A stretch of 64,000 nt of DNA from Bedellia somnulentella (Eukaryota > Arthropoda > Insecta > Lepidoptera > Bedelliidae). The notes under the pieces are model-generated. The model searched no databases. It was not told the origin of the DNA and worked only from the letters and a program-made list of their open reading frames with translations. Location of the stretch: the NCBI GenBank assembly GCA_963576735.1, contig OY755190.1, positions 4,209,695 through 4,273,694 of the forward strand, given 5' to 3'. Below are positions 41,776 to 53,700 of this stretch, piece by piece. The stretch's first letter is position 1, and each line of letters begins with the position of its first letter. The translations under genes and the position numbers were made by a program.

Positions 41776-41949
41776 AAAGACTGCGAATTTGTTTTGGGAG
41801 AAATTAAAAGCCCTTTTTATCAAATGTAAGAAGTGCATTGAATTAGAGGGAGATTTTATTGAAAAATATTGTATTTATACATTTCTATCAGCAGTTTTAA
41901 AACCTTAGGCTCAAAACTTTTCAGCCGCCCCTCGTACATAGAGTAGACT

Positions 41950-43349
41950 GATAACAAGGAACAACAATCAAACACAGTTCACATTTGAAATATATATTTA
42001 CAATGATATAAATTTTACACCGAGGTCCCATGCATGGGAAAGTTCACAGGCAACAGTCATTCAAAAATCATTCAACAAATTTAACATTTCAAGAACTGGT
42101 ATAAGAAATAATAACATATCACTAAAACCAAAGTCATTACTTTGCAAGTGTTTGGTTTCGCTGTCAATTATGCCATGTACTTAAAAATGTACTACAGGAA
42201 TCTGACAAAAAGGCAGAGATCATATATTATTAACATAATCCATTTACACAAACATACAAACCACTGACTATGTCTAATTGTATCTATAACCGAGTCAGTC
42301 GCAGAGATATCAATACTATAATACATTTTTTACACAGAGCTGTACCGGGTCACCTGCTTTAACATATTAATATTTACACAATTGTCAAACTAGTGTATTC
42401 AGATCAACATCATATTAAATCACAACATTTGGAAGAGACTATCGTTTTCTCATGTTCATAAGACACCAAAACATTAATAAATAGAGTCAATACTTAGTGG
42501 CTTTTCATTTGCCCTTAAAGCTTTTATTTGGAGTTTATCTTATAGCTAAGATAGCGGTCTTAGTTGAAACCAATGCATTCAACATCGGTTAGACCCACAA
42601 CTCAATGATCCAATACGTTTGGACGATACACACTTTCGAATAGTGACCTTACTGTCACATCATTGTTTATTGCGAATTTTTAGAATGAGATAAAACCTTG
42701 CTAGATATAGCGAATATAAAATAAATAATCAGAGTTATTTGGGAATATAATGCATACGTTACATTTAAATTCATTAATATGTGCTAAATATTACTTAAAT
42801 CAGAGCTAAACCAGCTCTGTCTTCAGAAATAGTCCTATGAAAGTCATCGATAGTATAAAAATAAAATAAATATAAAATAATTCAATTATAACTGACTGTT
42901 TCATTTATGTAAAGATTAGCTTTTTAGGTATAAAATAATGATAAGTGGTTGGCACAAAACCGACTATATCTTAATACTACTGTTCTTACATATTGCGAGT
43001 AACATATATTTGGTTTACGACCGGCGCGTGCGTTACTATCAAATTCTACTGACATTATTATCCCAGTATTTCGGACTTCAGGAGCTTAGCTTATGACCAT
43101 AATAAATTATAATGCGCGTATCTTTAAACATACAAATATTTAGGTTACAAATATATTATCATACTGTCGCTAAAATTAAATTGTAGATAAAACCTGCATT
43201 CAAATTTAATCATTCTTGGAATTAATTTGCTCTTTTTGGTTTGGTTTCACTTCCTATTTGAGAAGCAACATCCCAAGAGAACAGACAATTATTATATTTA
43301 AAACTTGTGTGTAGGTGATGCCACTGTAAAAATTTATTAAAATCCCATA
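41950..43349 (-). other. Set1: probable 3' UTR of Set1
   Basis: About 1.4 kb of AT-rich, apparently single-copy sequence without ORFs between the Set1 stop and a mariner remnant. Minus-strand AATAAA signals occur near 42667 and 42526. The length is inferred; no transcript end can be seen directly. Confidence 0.45.
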
Positions 43350-44729
43350 TTAATTAAGGAAGCCACGACACTGAGGCGCTCCACACAAACAGGGGATCTT
43401 CTCGTCTTCAAGTGGGAACTTATAGTCATACGTGATCTCTTCGTCAACGCCGATAGGCTGTTTTGAGTAGATCACGATCTTCTTTTGAGACTCTATCGTG
43501 ATAATTTTCGCGTAACAGTTTGGCTGTAAAATTAAAAAAGAAGTACATGAATGAATGAACTAATTTTTTGGATTGATTTAAGCAGGGGTTTCTTGCAAGT
43601 TTTACTGACTTACATAGACGACCGAAGAATTTAAGTTGTTTCCTAACATCAACGCAGACCCAAGGAATATCTGAGATCAGTTAGTTATCCCTCTGCTAGT
43701 CACTTGGTGATATATATTCAGTTTGCCGATAGGAGAGGACATACACTATAGGTATAGTTACTTGAATTATGGTTGTCGGTGCAAACAAATTGTATAAAAG
43801 TAATAGGAATAAAATCGGATTTTCCATCTTTTCCCAACTTAACTTCCAAAAGTGGCTAAAGAATTTTCTGATTCTGAAGCTCTGGCTACCCCTTTTAGGG
43901 ATTTATAGCCGTGAGCATATGTATAGAAATATAACCTTTATCACAAGTGTTTTCTACATTTAAGAGCGTCTTGCAAACCATATTGTAAAACTTGCAAGAC
44001 TTTGAATTGTGAATGATGTCCAAGTGTTGGCTGGAACCGGAGGCGGATAGCGAGTTTGAAATGAAATTTTGTTTTCGGATCCAATTCCACACAAGACACT
44101 GAAAACATTTCTTATTTGCGTCTCTTTTAATCCTTATCATTAGTTTACTACGTCATAAATTGTTGTTTACTTGTTGTGTGTTTTTACCTATGTATTAAAT
44201 AAAGCTTTCTCTTTCTCTCTTTATTCTCTTTCTAAAGTAAACGATTCGATAAAACTCGTGATCCTTCTGCGATGCTGGTTTTGTAATGTATTATATCAAG
44301 CGCTGAGTTAGGACCTAGTTTGTGTTACCATAGCACTAATCTTTAGGTCAAAAATATTGTTTTTTTCACTTTTTGTATTGTTTTTTTTATATTGTATGGT
44401 GTTATGTTAACATAAATAAACGAGTTATCTATCTATATATCTATTTTTGTGTGAGTACTTAGTGTGTTTGAGTAGTAAAAATAAATATATTATCTGTGTA
44501 TTTATGATTATGTGAGTAGTTGGTAGATACATACATTACAGCTATGATTGATGAACCTCGCAAGGTTTCCACATTTGGTCGCATCTATGATGGTATCCAG
44601 GTCTATTCGGAACAAATAGGAGCTTCCTATTCCCGTAGCTTCATATTGGGCCTCACGAACATCAGCCACTATGGGCCGGATCATTTGTCCGACGTACTCT
44701 ATCACCATTTCGTCGGCGGCTATTGGTTC
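43350..44729 (-). CDS. Set1: Set1 SET and post-SET domain exons
   Basis: Exon 44729-44535 starts [19 protein letters not shown] and ends RFINHSCN; exon 43523-43350 continues [10 protein letters not shown] and [17 protein letters not shown], ending [17 protein letters not shown] is the AdoMet-binding pseudoknot, YDYKF holds the catalytic tyrosine, and CLC with the cysteine of APQC plus the NHSC cysteine form the post-SET zinc site. The intron falls inside the NHSCN/PNC motif. All catalytic residues seen in active Set1 are present. Confidence 0.97.
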
Positions 44730-47700
44730 CTGGGAATTAAATAATGGGATTGTAGTTAATATTGATAAGATGTTAATTGACGAAATTTAAAGAGAAAGAT
44801 ACCGATTAAGCGCGGATTGTGTCAACTCTCAGTGGGCAAGAAAAAAAGTTTGCTTTGTTACATAATTTAGGTACTGTCAAACTTGTATAAAATTAAGTCG
44901 CCTCAATAACATTAACGCCTTTCTATTTTGCTTAACACATATTCTACAGTAGAAGTTAATACCGCTTAGTTTTAAGCTGCACTTTTGTTTGGTACCTTGC
45001 ATTTTCACATTATTGCTAATCGCAAGCTTGCAGCTGTTTTAACTTACATACATACATATACTCACGCAACTAGTTCCCATTGGGGTTGGCAGAGAGTATC
45101 AATCGCCACTTCGAATGATCCTGACAAACCTCTCTAGCTTTGTTTACATCCATCAATCTTTTCATACATGCTCTTTTATTCTTCATAAAGTTCTCCAAAA
45201 ATTAATAATGTGCATGGAAATCTTCGTCACTATTCGGCAACGATCGTGTTCCACGAGCTTCGGGTGACGATATGTATATAGAGTGGTTAAGTGCATGTCA
45301 TAATTTATCAGTAACGGAATTTGGTTCGATGATTCCATGTCGATTTTCATGAAGTCCAAAATGCGAGGATATCCACACGGTTGCGAATATGCTACAATCT
45401 TTGTTGGATTGATTTACTTCAAAAATTGTATAGTACTTTTAAAACCTTGTCCTTGATGTCTTAAACCATAGTGCAAAATTTGGCTGTGATGAATGAGGAG
45501 GAGTTCTGTGACAAGCCTAGTATAAAGTCGGGGGCAAATGGATCTATAAAATTAAATTCACATTTGAAATTAAACCCAAGAAGGGTGTATGAAAGCAGCT
45601 CTATATCATTAACATTCCACACAGAGAGAACACGTGCGGTCACCAACAATATGAAAAGAAAGACGATTGACATTGACGGACCTTTGACAGCCCGGCGACC
45701 GCCGCCGCCCGCCCGAATTGCTTTCGTTTGAGAACACATGATATTGACTCCTATTACTTTGAGATAAGTTGCAAAATGCAAGTGCATTGTTTAAGGCGTT
45801 TACGATTCAATTATTTGGGTTTTGTCCGGAATACGAAAATTAGCGAAGATCTGCATGCGCATTATTAATTTTGAAGAACTGTACTTCGGTGGCCTGTCTT
45901 TTTGAGCACACTCTCAATTTGGTCAACTTTTTAACATAACATAAACGTTCACGCCGTTTATCCCCGAAAGGGTTGGGAGAGATACCAATACTTCTGAACA
46001 TCACGTGACAGCGCCATCTAGTGTCCAAAGTGATAGGGGGCAGGCCTATAGCCGTTTTGTACGAATACACTGTCACATGGGTAAGTAAAACTCGGCCATG
46101 TGGATTTCCTCACAATGCTTTCCCGCACCGTTAACAACCATGATAAATTAACCACACATGACTTCTCTAGAAAGAAAAAATTGTGTAGGCCTGACCCGAG
46201 ATTTGAACTCACGCCTGTCTGTTTTCGGGCGGGTCTTCTACCCATTGGACTATCATGTCGTCTTAACTTTTAACTTAAATATATTCAATCATTGCAATGT
46301 GTTACCTGCGCGAACAGTCCCCAATCGTGAATGCCAGACTTGGCAAACTTCAACTGCTTCTTTCTGAACTTCAACTGATTGAATTTCAGGAGATCGGAAT
46401 CCGTGTCAGTTCCTGTAATTATAGATCTTGTGAGTATTCGAAACCGTTTTCTTTTAGTTTAATTAAAAATATTATAATATTCTATTCTATAATATTGTGG
46501 AAAAAATTACGTCTGAAATCATAAATCTTGTTAGTACGCAAAATATTTTTCATTGTTAAATTATAAATATGAATTATATTAATAAATAAAGAATAAACAA
46601 AGGAAAGAAAAATTTCGACACAGGCGGGAATCGAACCCGCGACCTCGGGTATACGCCCCCGTCGCTCTGCCAACTTAGCTACTGTGTCAATGGCTGCCAG
46701 CGCGAAATTCTTCTATCCTTTGTTTCTTTTACACTTTTAAGTAGTGTTTGCGATCCCTACCTCCGAATTTTATACAAATTCGGAAGGCCACTTTTTTTCT
46801 TTCTTTTGTTTATTCTCTATTTATTAGTAATAATCCCCACATGAGGTTTTTATGACCAAAAACATTCAAATTATAAATTATATTGTGGAAAAAATTAAGT
46901 GACTTTTCGGTGTTGCTGTTAGAGACCTATCACCAATTACTTTTTATTTAAAATTATTATCCCCACTTAACTTCCAAAAGTAGCTAAAAAAATTCTCATA
47001 CTAAAGATATGGCCAAGCCTTCCAGGGATTTAAAGCCGAAAGTATATAATTTAAGTATATAGTACATAATGTATGTAAAGGTGCTCCCTCACCGGGAGCA
47101 TTCACGTGTACTGTACCATTACAGATCATTCATTTAATCTTTACAAGGTGCGCATTGTAATGCTCGGTTCTCCTCCATCACTGATGTAATGCTCAAATCT
47201 GTAAAGTTACATTACACGCGGATGCTTCCGGTGAGGTAGCACCTTCATGTATTTACGGACTTCAATTAAATTTAATATCCCAAGGTAATCTTTCGTGAAA
47301 TCTATGCCATTAAAAAAAAGTTCATACCAAAAGCAGTAAGCAATCTTCGTTGATTAGACCTCGCCTCTCTCGACAGCAATTGCATCTTGGACGCCTTCTT
47401 ATCATCATCGGGATGCGGCGAGGCAGCCACGTTGCGGCCGTGGTGGTACTTGTACTTGGACTTGAGCCGCGCGTCCATCTTGTAGTAGCCCTCTGTGCGG
47501 GCTGAGCCGCTCGAGTGACCCTGAAAGTTAATGAGATTATAAGTGAAGTGAAAGAGTTGGATATTGCGGTTGTTTTGAGTATTTTACAGGGTTTTACAGG
47601 CTGCTATCGTCCACAATTTCACCGATTCACAATATATACTATCAAAATATGCTGCTTCTATTTGTATCACAATACTCAAAATTATACAAATCAATTACAA

Positions 47701-50700
47701 TCTACAATATTCAATACGCCGTCCCGCCATTCCAAAATCAAAAGTGCAAGTGCTATTTTTATCTCAACTCAACTGGCAATCAAAATCAAAACTACCAATC
47801 GCAGACTAAATAAAATATGCTAAAGCCGCGAGTACATATCTGGCGCGAACAGTGCTACAGCCGCCATATTACTTAAAGTCGCGTTTTCGCGGCACATTTG
47901 AATATTGCATTTTCTTTTTCGATTTTTTAATAAAATAGTTAAAATGAAGACAGAAAAATATATTTTTAGGGCTCCTTATAAACAAATTAGTCAAATAGCC
48001 TATTAATCATTATTTACATACATACATACTCACTTCACTATTATTTATTATTACCATCTTTTCCCTAATCTACTTCCAAAAGTGGCTTAGGAATTTCTCA
48101 TTCCAAAGCTCTGGCTACCCCGTAAAGGGATTTATAGTCGTGAGTATATGTATGTATGTATTATTATTTTTTATAACGCAGGTCGTAACTGTTAGAGATA
48201 GTTTTAAGGTAGGGAATTTTCGGTAACAAAAAAGCTTAATTAAATAAGTTCCTGTGCAGTTATATTTTCATGACTGGGTCTCCTGATTTTTAACACATAT
48301 GAGCTAACTCAGAATGCCAGGCATTGCAGGCAAATAGAAAAATCTAGTGATATTACAAATCAGAACAGTGGTCTGTATATCTTGATCATTTGCATGTTTA
48401 TATCGATTACGGATCGAGACAAAATTCGGCAGCCGAATGAAAGTGTGTATGAGGGAATTTTTGAAACAATTTAAATGATATTCGATATCGAGATAAAAAA
48501 AAATAAACTTAAGCAATCGAAATAAAAACCAAACAGCCAACCAACCTGCAAATCCTCATAAATATTATTGTATCGTTTCGACTTCTTCTTCGGTGGGCTA
48601 TAACACACATCTGTGGGTGGATGGTCCACCCAGTGGGTGTCATTAAGCCAGTACTGGGCATCTTCCGCTAATAATCTATGGTAGGCGCGCCTTAGTAGCT
48701 CACTATCTTCCCGATCAACCCCACGAGTGAGAAACTCGTACATCACTCGCATCTCAGACATTATGTCACGTGGCTTGAATGTCACGTGGTCGAACATCGA
48801 TTTGCTGTAGTCGTCGCGGGTGTCGAATATTCTGGGGGTTAAACAGTTGAGTTATTTGACCAGGTAACAGAAAATTATGAATGTAAACTTATAGACGCAT
48901 ACAACATTAGGAATTAAACACATATATGAATTAAGAAATGAGGCAGAGTAGGCAAAGAACGTATTTATGATATAATTAGTAACTAACTTTTTTCGTTTCC
49001 CTTATATTTGTATGATTCTCTTATTTTATCGCCATACAAAGAAGAATCCCTAGTTAAAATCATAAGCCAAGAGCATTTTTTTTCTTTTAAAAGCTGTGAC
49101 CGGCGTAATGGCTTCCTGAGACAACAGTATAAATTTACAACAATCTAGAAATCTTAAACCTACAACAAGTTTAAAGTCCACAGCCCTGATAATACGGGAT
49201 AAGGTCAAAATAACAGCAGAATCTATTTTCCTCTCCACGGGAATAAAAGGGTCTAATACGTACGTATATACTACAATTAGCCACCTTATAATTATTAAGT
49301 TAGTAAAGGACGACCTCGGAGGACTCATTTCGATAAAAAGAGAATATGCTCAAAAAGGACACCTTCCTCTGAAGTATGAAGAATAAAAGAGCATGTATGA
49401 GAAGATTAATGGATGTGAACGAAGCTAGAGAGGTTCGGCAGGATCGTACAGAGTGGCGATCGATAGTCTCTGCATACCCCAATGCGAACCAACGGCGTGA
49501 GTATATGTATAATCATGATACTCACTTATTCTGTATTTCTTCTAATTTCTTTGTCTCATGTTTTCTCTTATAAGGTCGTTTCTCTTTCTTAGGTTCGACT
49601 TTTTCGACCGGCGCCTCCACTACGGCGGCGGCGGCGGCGGTTTCTTTCTCTGACGTCATCCATGTGTAGCCTGCAATAGTAGTAATTGTAAATTTTGTTA
49701 AGATTTTATGAAGATTTCGATATGTTTTGTGCTGCATACTGCGCGTAACATCTACATTATAATTTTTGTATTTTTGTTATAAATAATTTCTTATGTTTAT
49801 ATAAGAATTGCTTTTTTTTGTGCCTACAATGGGAATATAAACGTCTTTTATTTCTTATTTTTGTATAAGTAAGCAAACTTTGTCATAATATGTACTGTGT
49901 AATAAATTCTATACATTAATTTAGTTTTTCTTGTTATTTCCATGTCTCTAAGACAGTTTTTAAGGATATATTTACTAACACTAGATTGTATTTGTGTAAA
50001 AGGAATATTTATTATGCTGTGTAGTGTCGGCTTAGAATGGCACTACCCCATTTCTTGTGCCCAAAACATCTCAACATTCCTTTTTTATCTTTCTTACAAT
50101 ATCATCTTTTACACCACACCTTTCACGAATCACATCATTCCTCACACGATCACATAACTTTACATTACAAACTTTTCTGAGGGATCTCATTTCTACTGCA
50201 TTCACTCTGCTTTCATGCTTCTTCTGCCACACCCAACATTCACTGCCATAAGCGTAGAAACGAGGACAGCATCATGCACAGCCATTCGGGCCTTTTCGGA
50301 CACCGATTGACTAGACATGAGACTATCCAGTGCTCCATTTACCGCATTACCCTTTTTTACTCTTCTTTCAATGTCTTCATCACACTTTCCATCCCTAGTA
50401 AACAAACTTCCCAGATATACGAACTCTTTCACTTGTTCCACTTTCTTACCATTGATCTCAATCACGCATTCAGTCATATTCTCCTCTCTCTCGAAAACAA
50501 TGGTTTTGGTTTTATCCACATTCACTCTCATTCCTTTTCTTTCAAACGACGCACATGCAATATTCATCATCTCTTGCAACTCTTCAACCGACGATGCAAG
50601 TAACACTTGATCATCAGCATATAAGAGGCATTTGATGACGAATCAACCCATTCTCAGTCCATAATCACTTTCACGCAACTCTATCAGACAGTCATCCATG

Positions 50701-53700
50701 AACAAGTTGAAAAGCCACGGAGAAGCTACACATCCCTGTCGGACACCCCTAGAGATACCGAACCAGTCTGTGTTTTCCCCGTTTACTCTTACACATGCAC
50801 TAGAATCCTCATAGAGTGATACCAATGCACGTATAAGTTGGCTCCCCAAGCCGAACTGGGATAACACCTCCCACAAATACTTCCTTACCACCCTATCATA
50901 CGCCTTCTCTAAATCTATGAAGGAGCAATACACCTTTCGATTCTTGGCTAAGAACTTTTCAGTGATGCTCCTTCAAGAGAAGATTTGATCCATACATCCC
51001 ATTCCCTTTCTAAATCCTGCTTGCACATCCCAAATTTTGTCATCTGTTTCATTCATCACTCTTTCAATCAGTACCTTTGCATACTATTTACCGACAACAC
51101 TGAGTAGGCTGATTCCGCGGTAGTTTTTAGCTTCCTGGTGTGACCCTTTTCTTTTATATAAGGGCACAATTACTGCCCTGCACCAATCTCGTGGTACTTT
51201 ACCACTCGACCAACACTTTTGAAAAAGGAAGTACAGCCAGGAAGCCACCAACCCTTTACCAGCCCTCAGCATTTCGATACTTATCCTATCATACCCTGCC
51301 GATTTCCCTACTTTCATACTTTTCAATGCTTTCATTACTTCTTCCATATTAATCTCACTGTCACTACTGTCACCCAATGCCTCAACATTGCTGCCAATTG
51401 GCGAAGAAATAGGTGAATCCTCTTTTTCAAAGAGTCCCTCAAAATAGTTCTTCCATACTCGTCTTATGCTACTTTCATCCGTCGCCAATTCACCCTGTTC
51501 ATCTCTCACAACATTCACTCTCGTGTTTTGGGAAACTCCCTTTTCTTTCCGGATATATTTCCAGAACAACTTTTGGTTATTCCTGAAATTATCAGAGAGT
51601 TTCCTCTCACACCATTCTATCAGATCACGCTTTTTCTTTTCTATTTTCTTCTTAACCTCATTCTTAACTCTCTTATATTCATCTTCACTATTCTTCACTA
51701 CATCATCTGTTACTCTCGCATCCATTCGTTTACTAGCTTTAATCGCTAGTAAATCTAACCAAGCTTTCTTTTTATCTCCAACTGCCTCTTTCACATCTTT
51801 ATCCCACCAACTTGTTGGTGGTCTGTTTGTTCTTTTACTCAATCCACATACTTCCGTCGCACATTCAACCATTGACGATTTGAGCACATCCCATGCTTCT
51901 TCTATTTCCAATTCATCCTTCATCTCCACGCAACTTAGCCTGTCGTCCAATTTCTTCATATATTCATCTCTAATATTTTCATCCTCTTCCAATTTCTCCA
52001 CTTTTATTCTCGCAAATTCAGTTGTTGACACTTTGGCCCTGTGACGCCAACGCTTGCACAGTCCCCTCAATCGTGATAACACGAGGAAGTGATCTGTGCC
52101 AACGTTAATGCCCCTGTAGACTCTGGTGTCAACAACCTTTGCTCTTAGCCTTTCATCCACTATCACAAAATCTATCATTCTTCTCTCGCTTCCTCTCTGT
52201 CTAGCATACATATGGATATCTTTGTGTTCAAACAACGTGCTCGTAACACAAAGATTCCTCCCCAAACATACATCAATCACTTTCTCCCCATTCTCGTTCA
52301 CTCTTTTATCACCAAACTTTCCTAAAACTCTTTCGCAACCGTTGCGTGACACCCCAACCCAACCATTAAAATCTCCTAACATAACAATTCTCTCATTCTG
52401 ATCACACCCATTCGCAACATCGTCTAACAAATTCCAAAACTCCTCCCTCTCGGATAGTGATTTGGACATGTCCGGAGCATTATATATTATATTTTTTATA
52501 ATATTTTTTGTCCCTTATTTTTACGATCAACTTTAAAAAAGGAGAGAGCTTAGAATGTTGCTACTCCTTTCTACCCACGGGTGTCGTAAGAGGCGACTAA
52601 GGGTATTGGGGCTTTTTATTGGATTTTTGAGCGATGCGGTTGGAGACCCATCACCAAAAACCTTTATTTTTACCATCTTTTTCCCACTCAATTTCCAAAA
52701 GTGGCGGTGGAATTTATAATTCCTTAGCTCTGGACCCCTTCTAGGGAAATATAGCCGTGAGTATATGTATGTATGTATGGAATTCTAAAGTTTTCTGTCG
52801 CATATCATTTACATAGTAGATACTTTACCATGATCATGCTCCAAATGGTTTGCCTTGGGCTGGTCTTGCGTGGGAGGGCGGCAGTACGAGTGCTCGGCAT
52901 ACACCTGGGACGCCTGAGATGCCTGGGATGCCTGAGATTGAGGGGATGAAGATGCCGAGCCCTGGGGAGTTTAAGGGTATTGTTAGTTATCTGTAAAGGT
53001 ATGATGTTGGCTAGGATTGTTGATAAACGTTAAGTTGTAAATGAAAAAAATATTAACGGTTTAGAGAGCGGATGAATAAAAACAATGAGCAAATAGGCTC
53101 TTTGATATAAATTTAATAAATTTCAAATAAATAAATTGATTATAAATTTCAATAGGAGAACTTGCACGTTTATTAATTTTATCTTAATGATGTATGAGTC
53201 ACATCATTAAACAAAATACTCGAGACTGAAACCCTGTTACGAAAAGAGGGCCTAAAAATGCGAAACACGAAATAAAATTGATACACATATTGCGATTTTT
53301 CAATATTAAACACGATTGTGACAAACTCTTCTAAACATATTCTCAAAACTAAAGACTCAAGCATTCGAGCCGTATATGAAGAAGGGTTGGCAGAGGTACT
53401 AATACTTCTGAACATCACGTGATATTATCATCTGAAAAATTACGGGAAAAATATCCTCGCTCTAAGTAAAGTATAATTTATTAACACGTCAAAATACTAT
53501 TCCGGAAACCAATTAACATTCATTGTAGTAACCCCTATAGACTTACAAGTCTACAATATAACGTGTAAATAAAGATCTTTTACTTTAATTTTTTACAAAC
53601 TGAACTCAAACGCTCACGCCGAATATGTTGTACCCCGAAGGTTGGCAGAGGTACTAATACTTTTGAACACTATACTTTAAATCATTTTGTTCATGAAAAC

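Larger units (their letters stand above)
50057..52490 (-). mobile_element. RTE-clade LINE (reverse), longest copy, 5'- and 3'-truncated
   Basis: Minus strand: AP endonuclease part ([44 protein letters not shown]), a linker rich in charged residues, and RT ([53 protein letters not shown]). The 5' end is cut before the first endonuclease motif, at about 52490. At the 3' side it stops near GMLRCFGH and joins the SINE-A head. Frame breaks occur near 51080 and 50640. It is the likely source of the RTE 3' fragments in the window. Confidence 0.88.

Noticed and set aside
45471..45731. Small proline-ended ORF in a Set1 intron as a new gene
   Set aside because: 86 codons without homology that I recognise, no Kozak or splice support. 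Left as unassigned.
51140..52401. Plus-strand ORFs (Ser/Phe-rich) opposite the RTE
   Set aside because: Antisense of the RTE coding sequence, without motifs.
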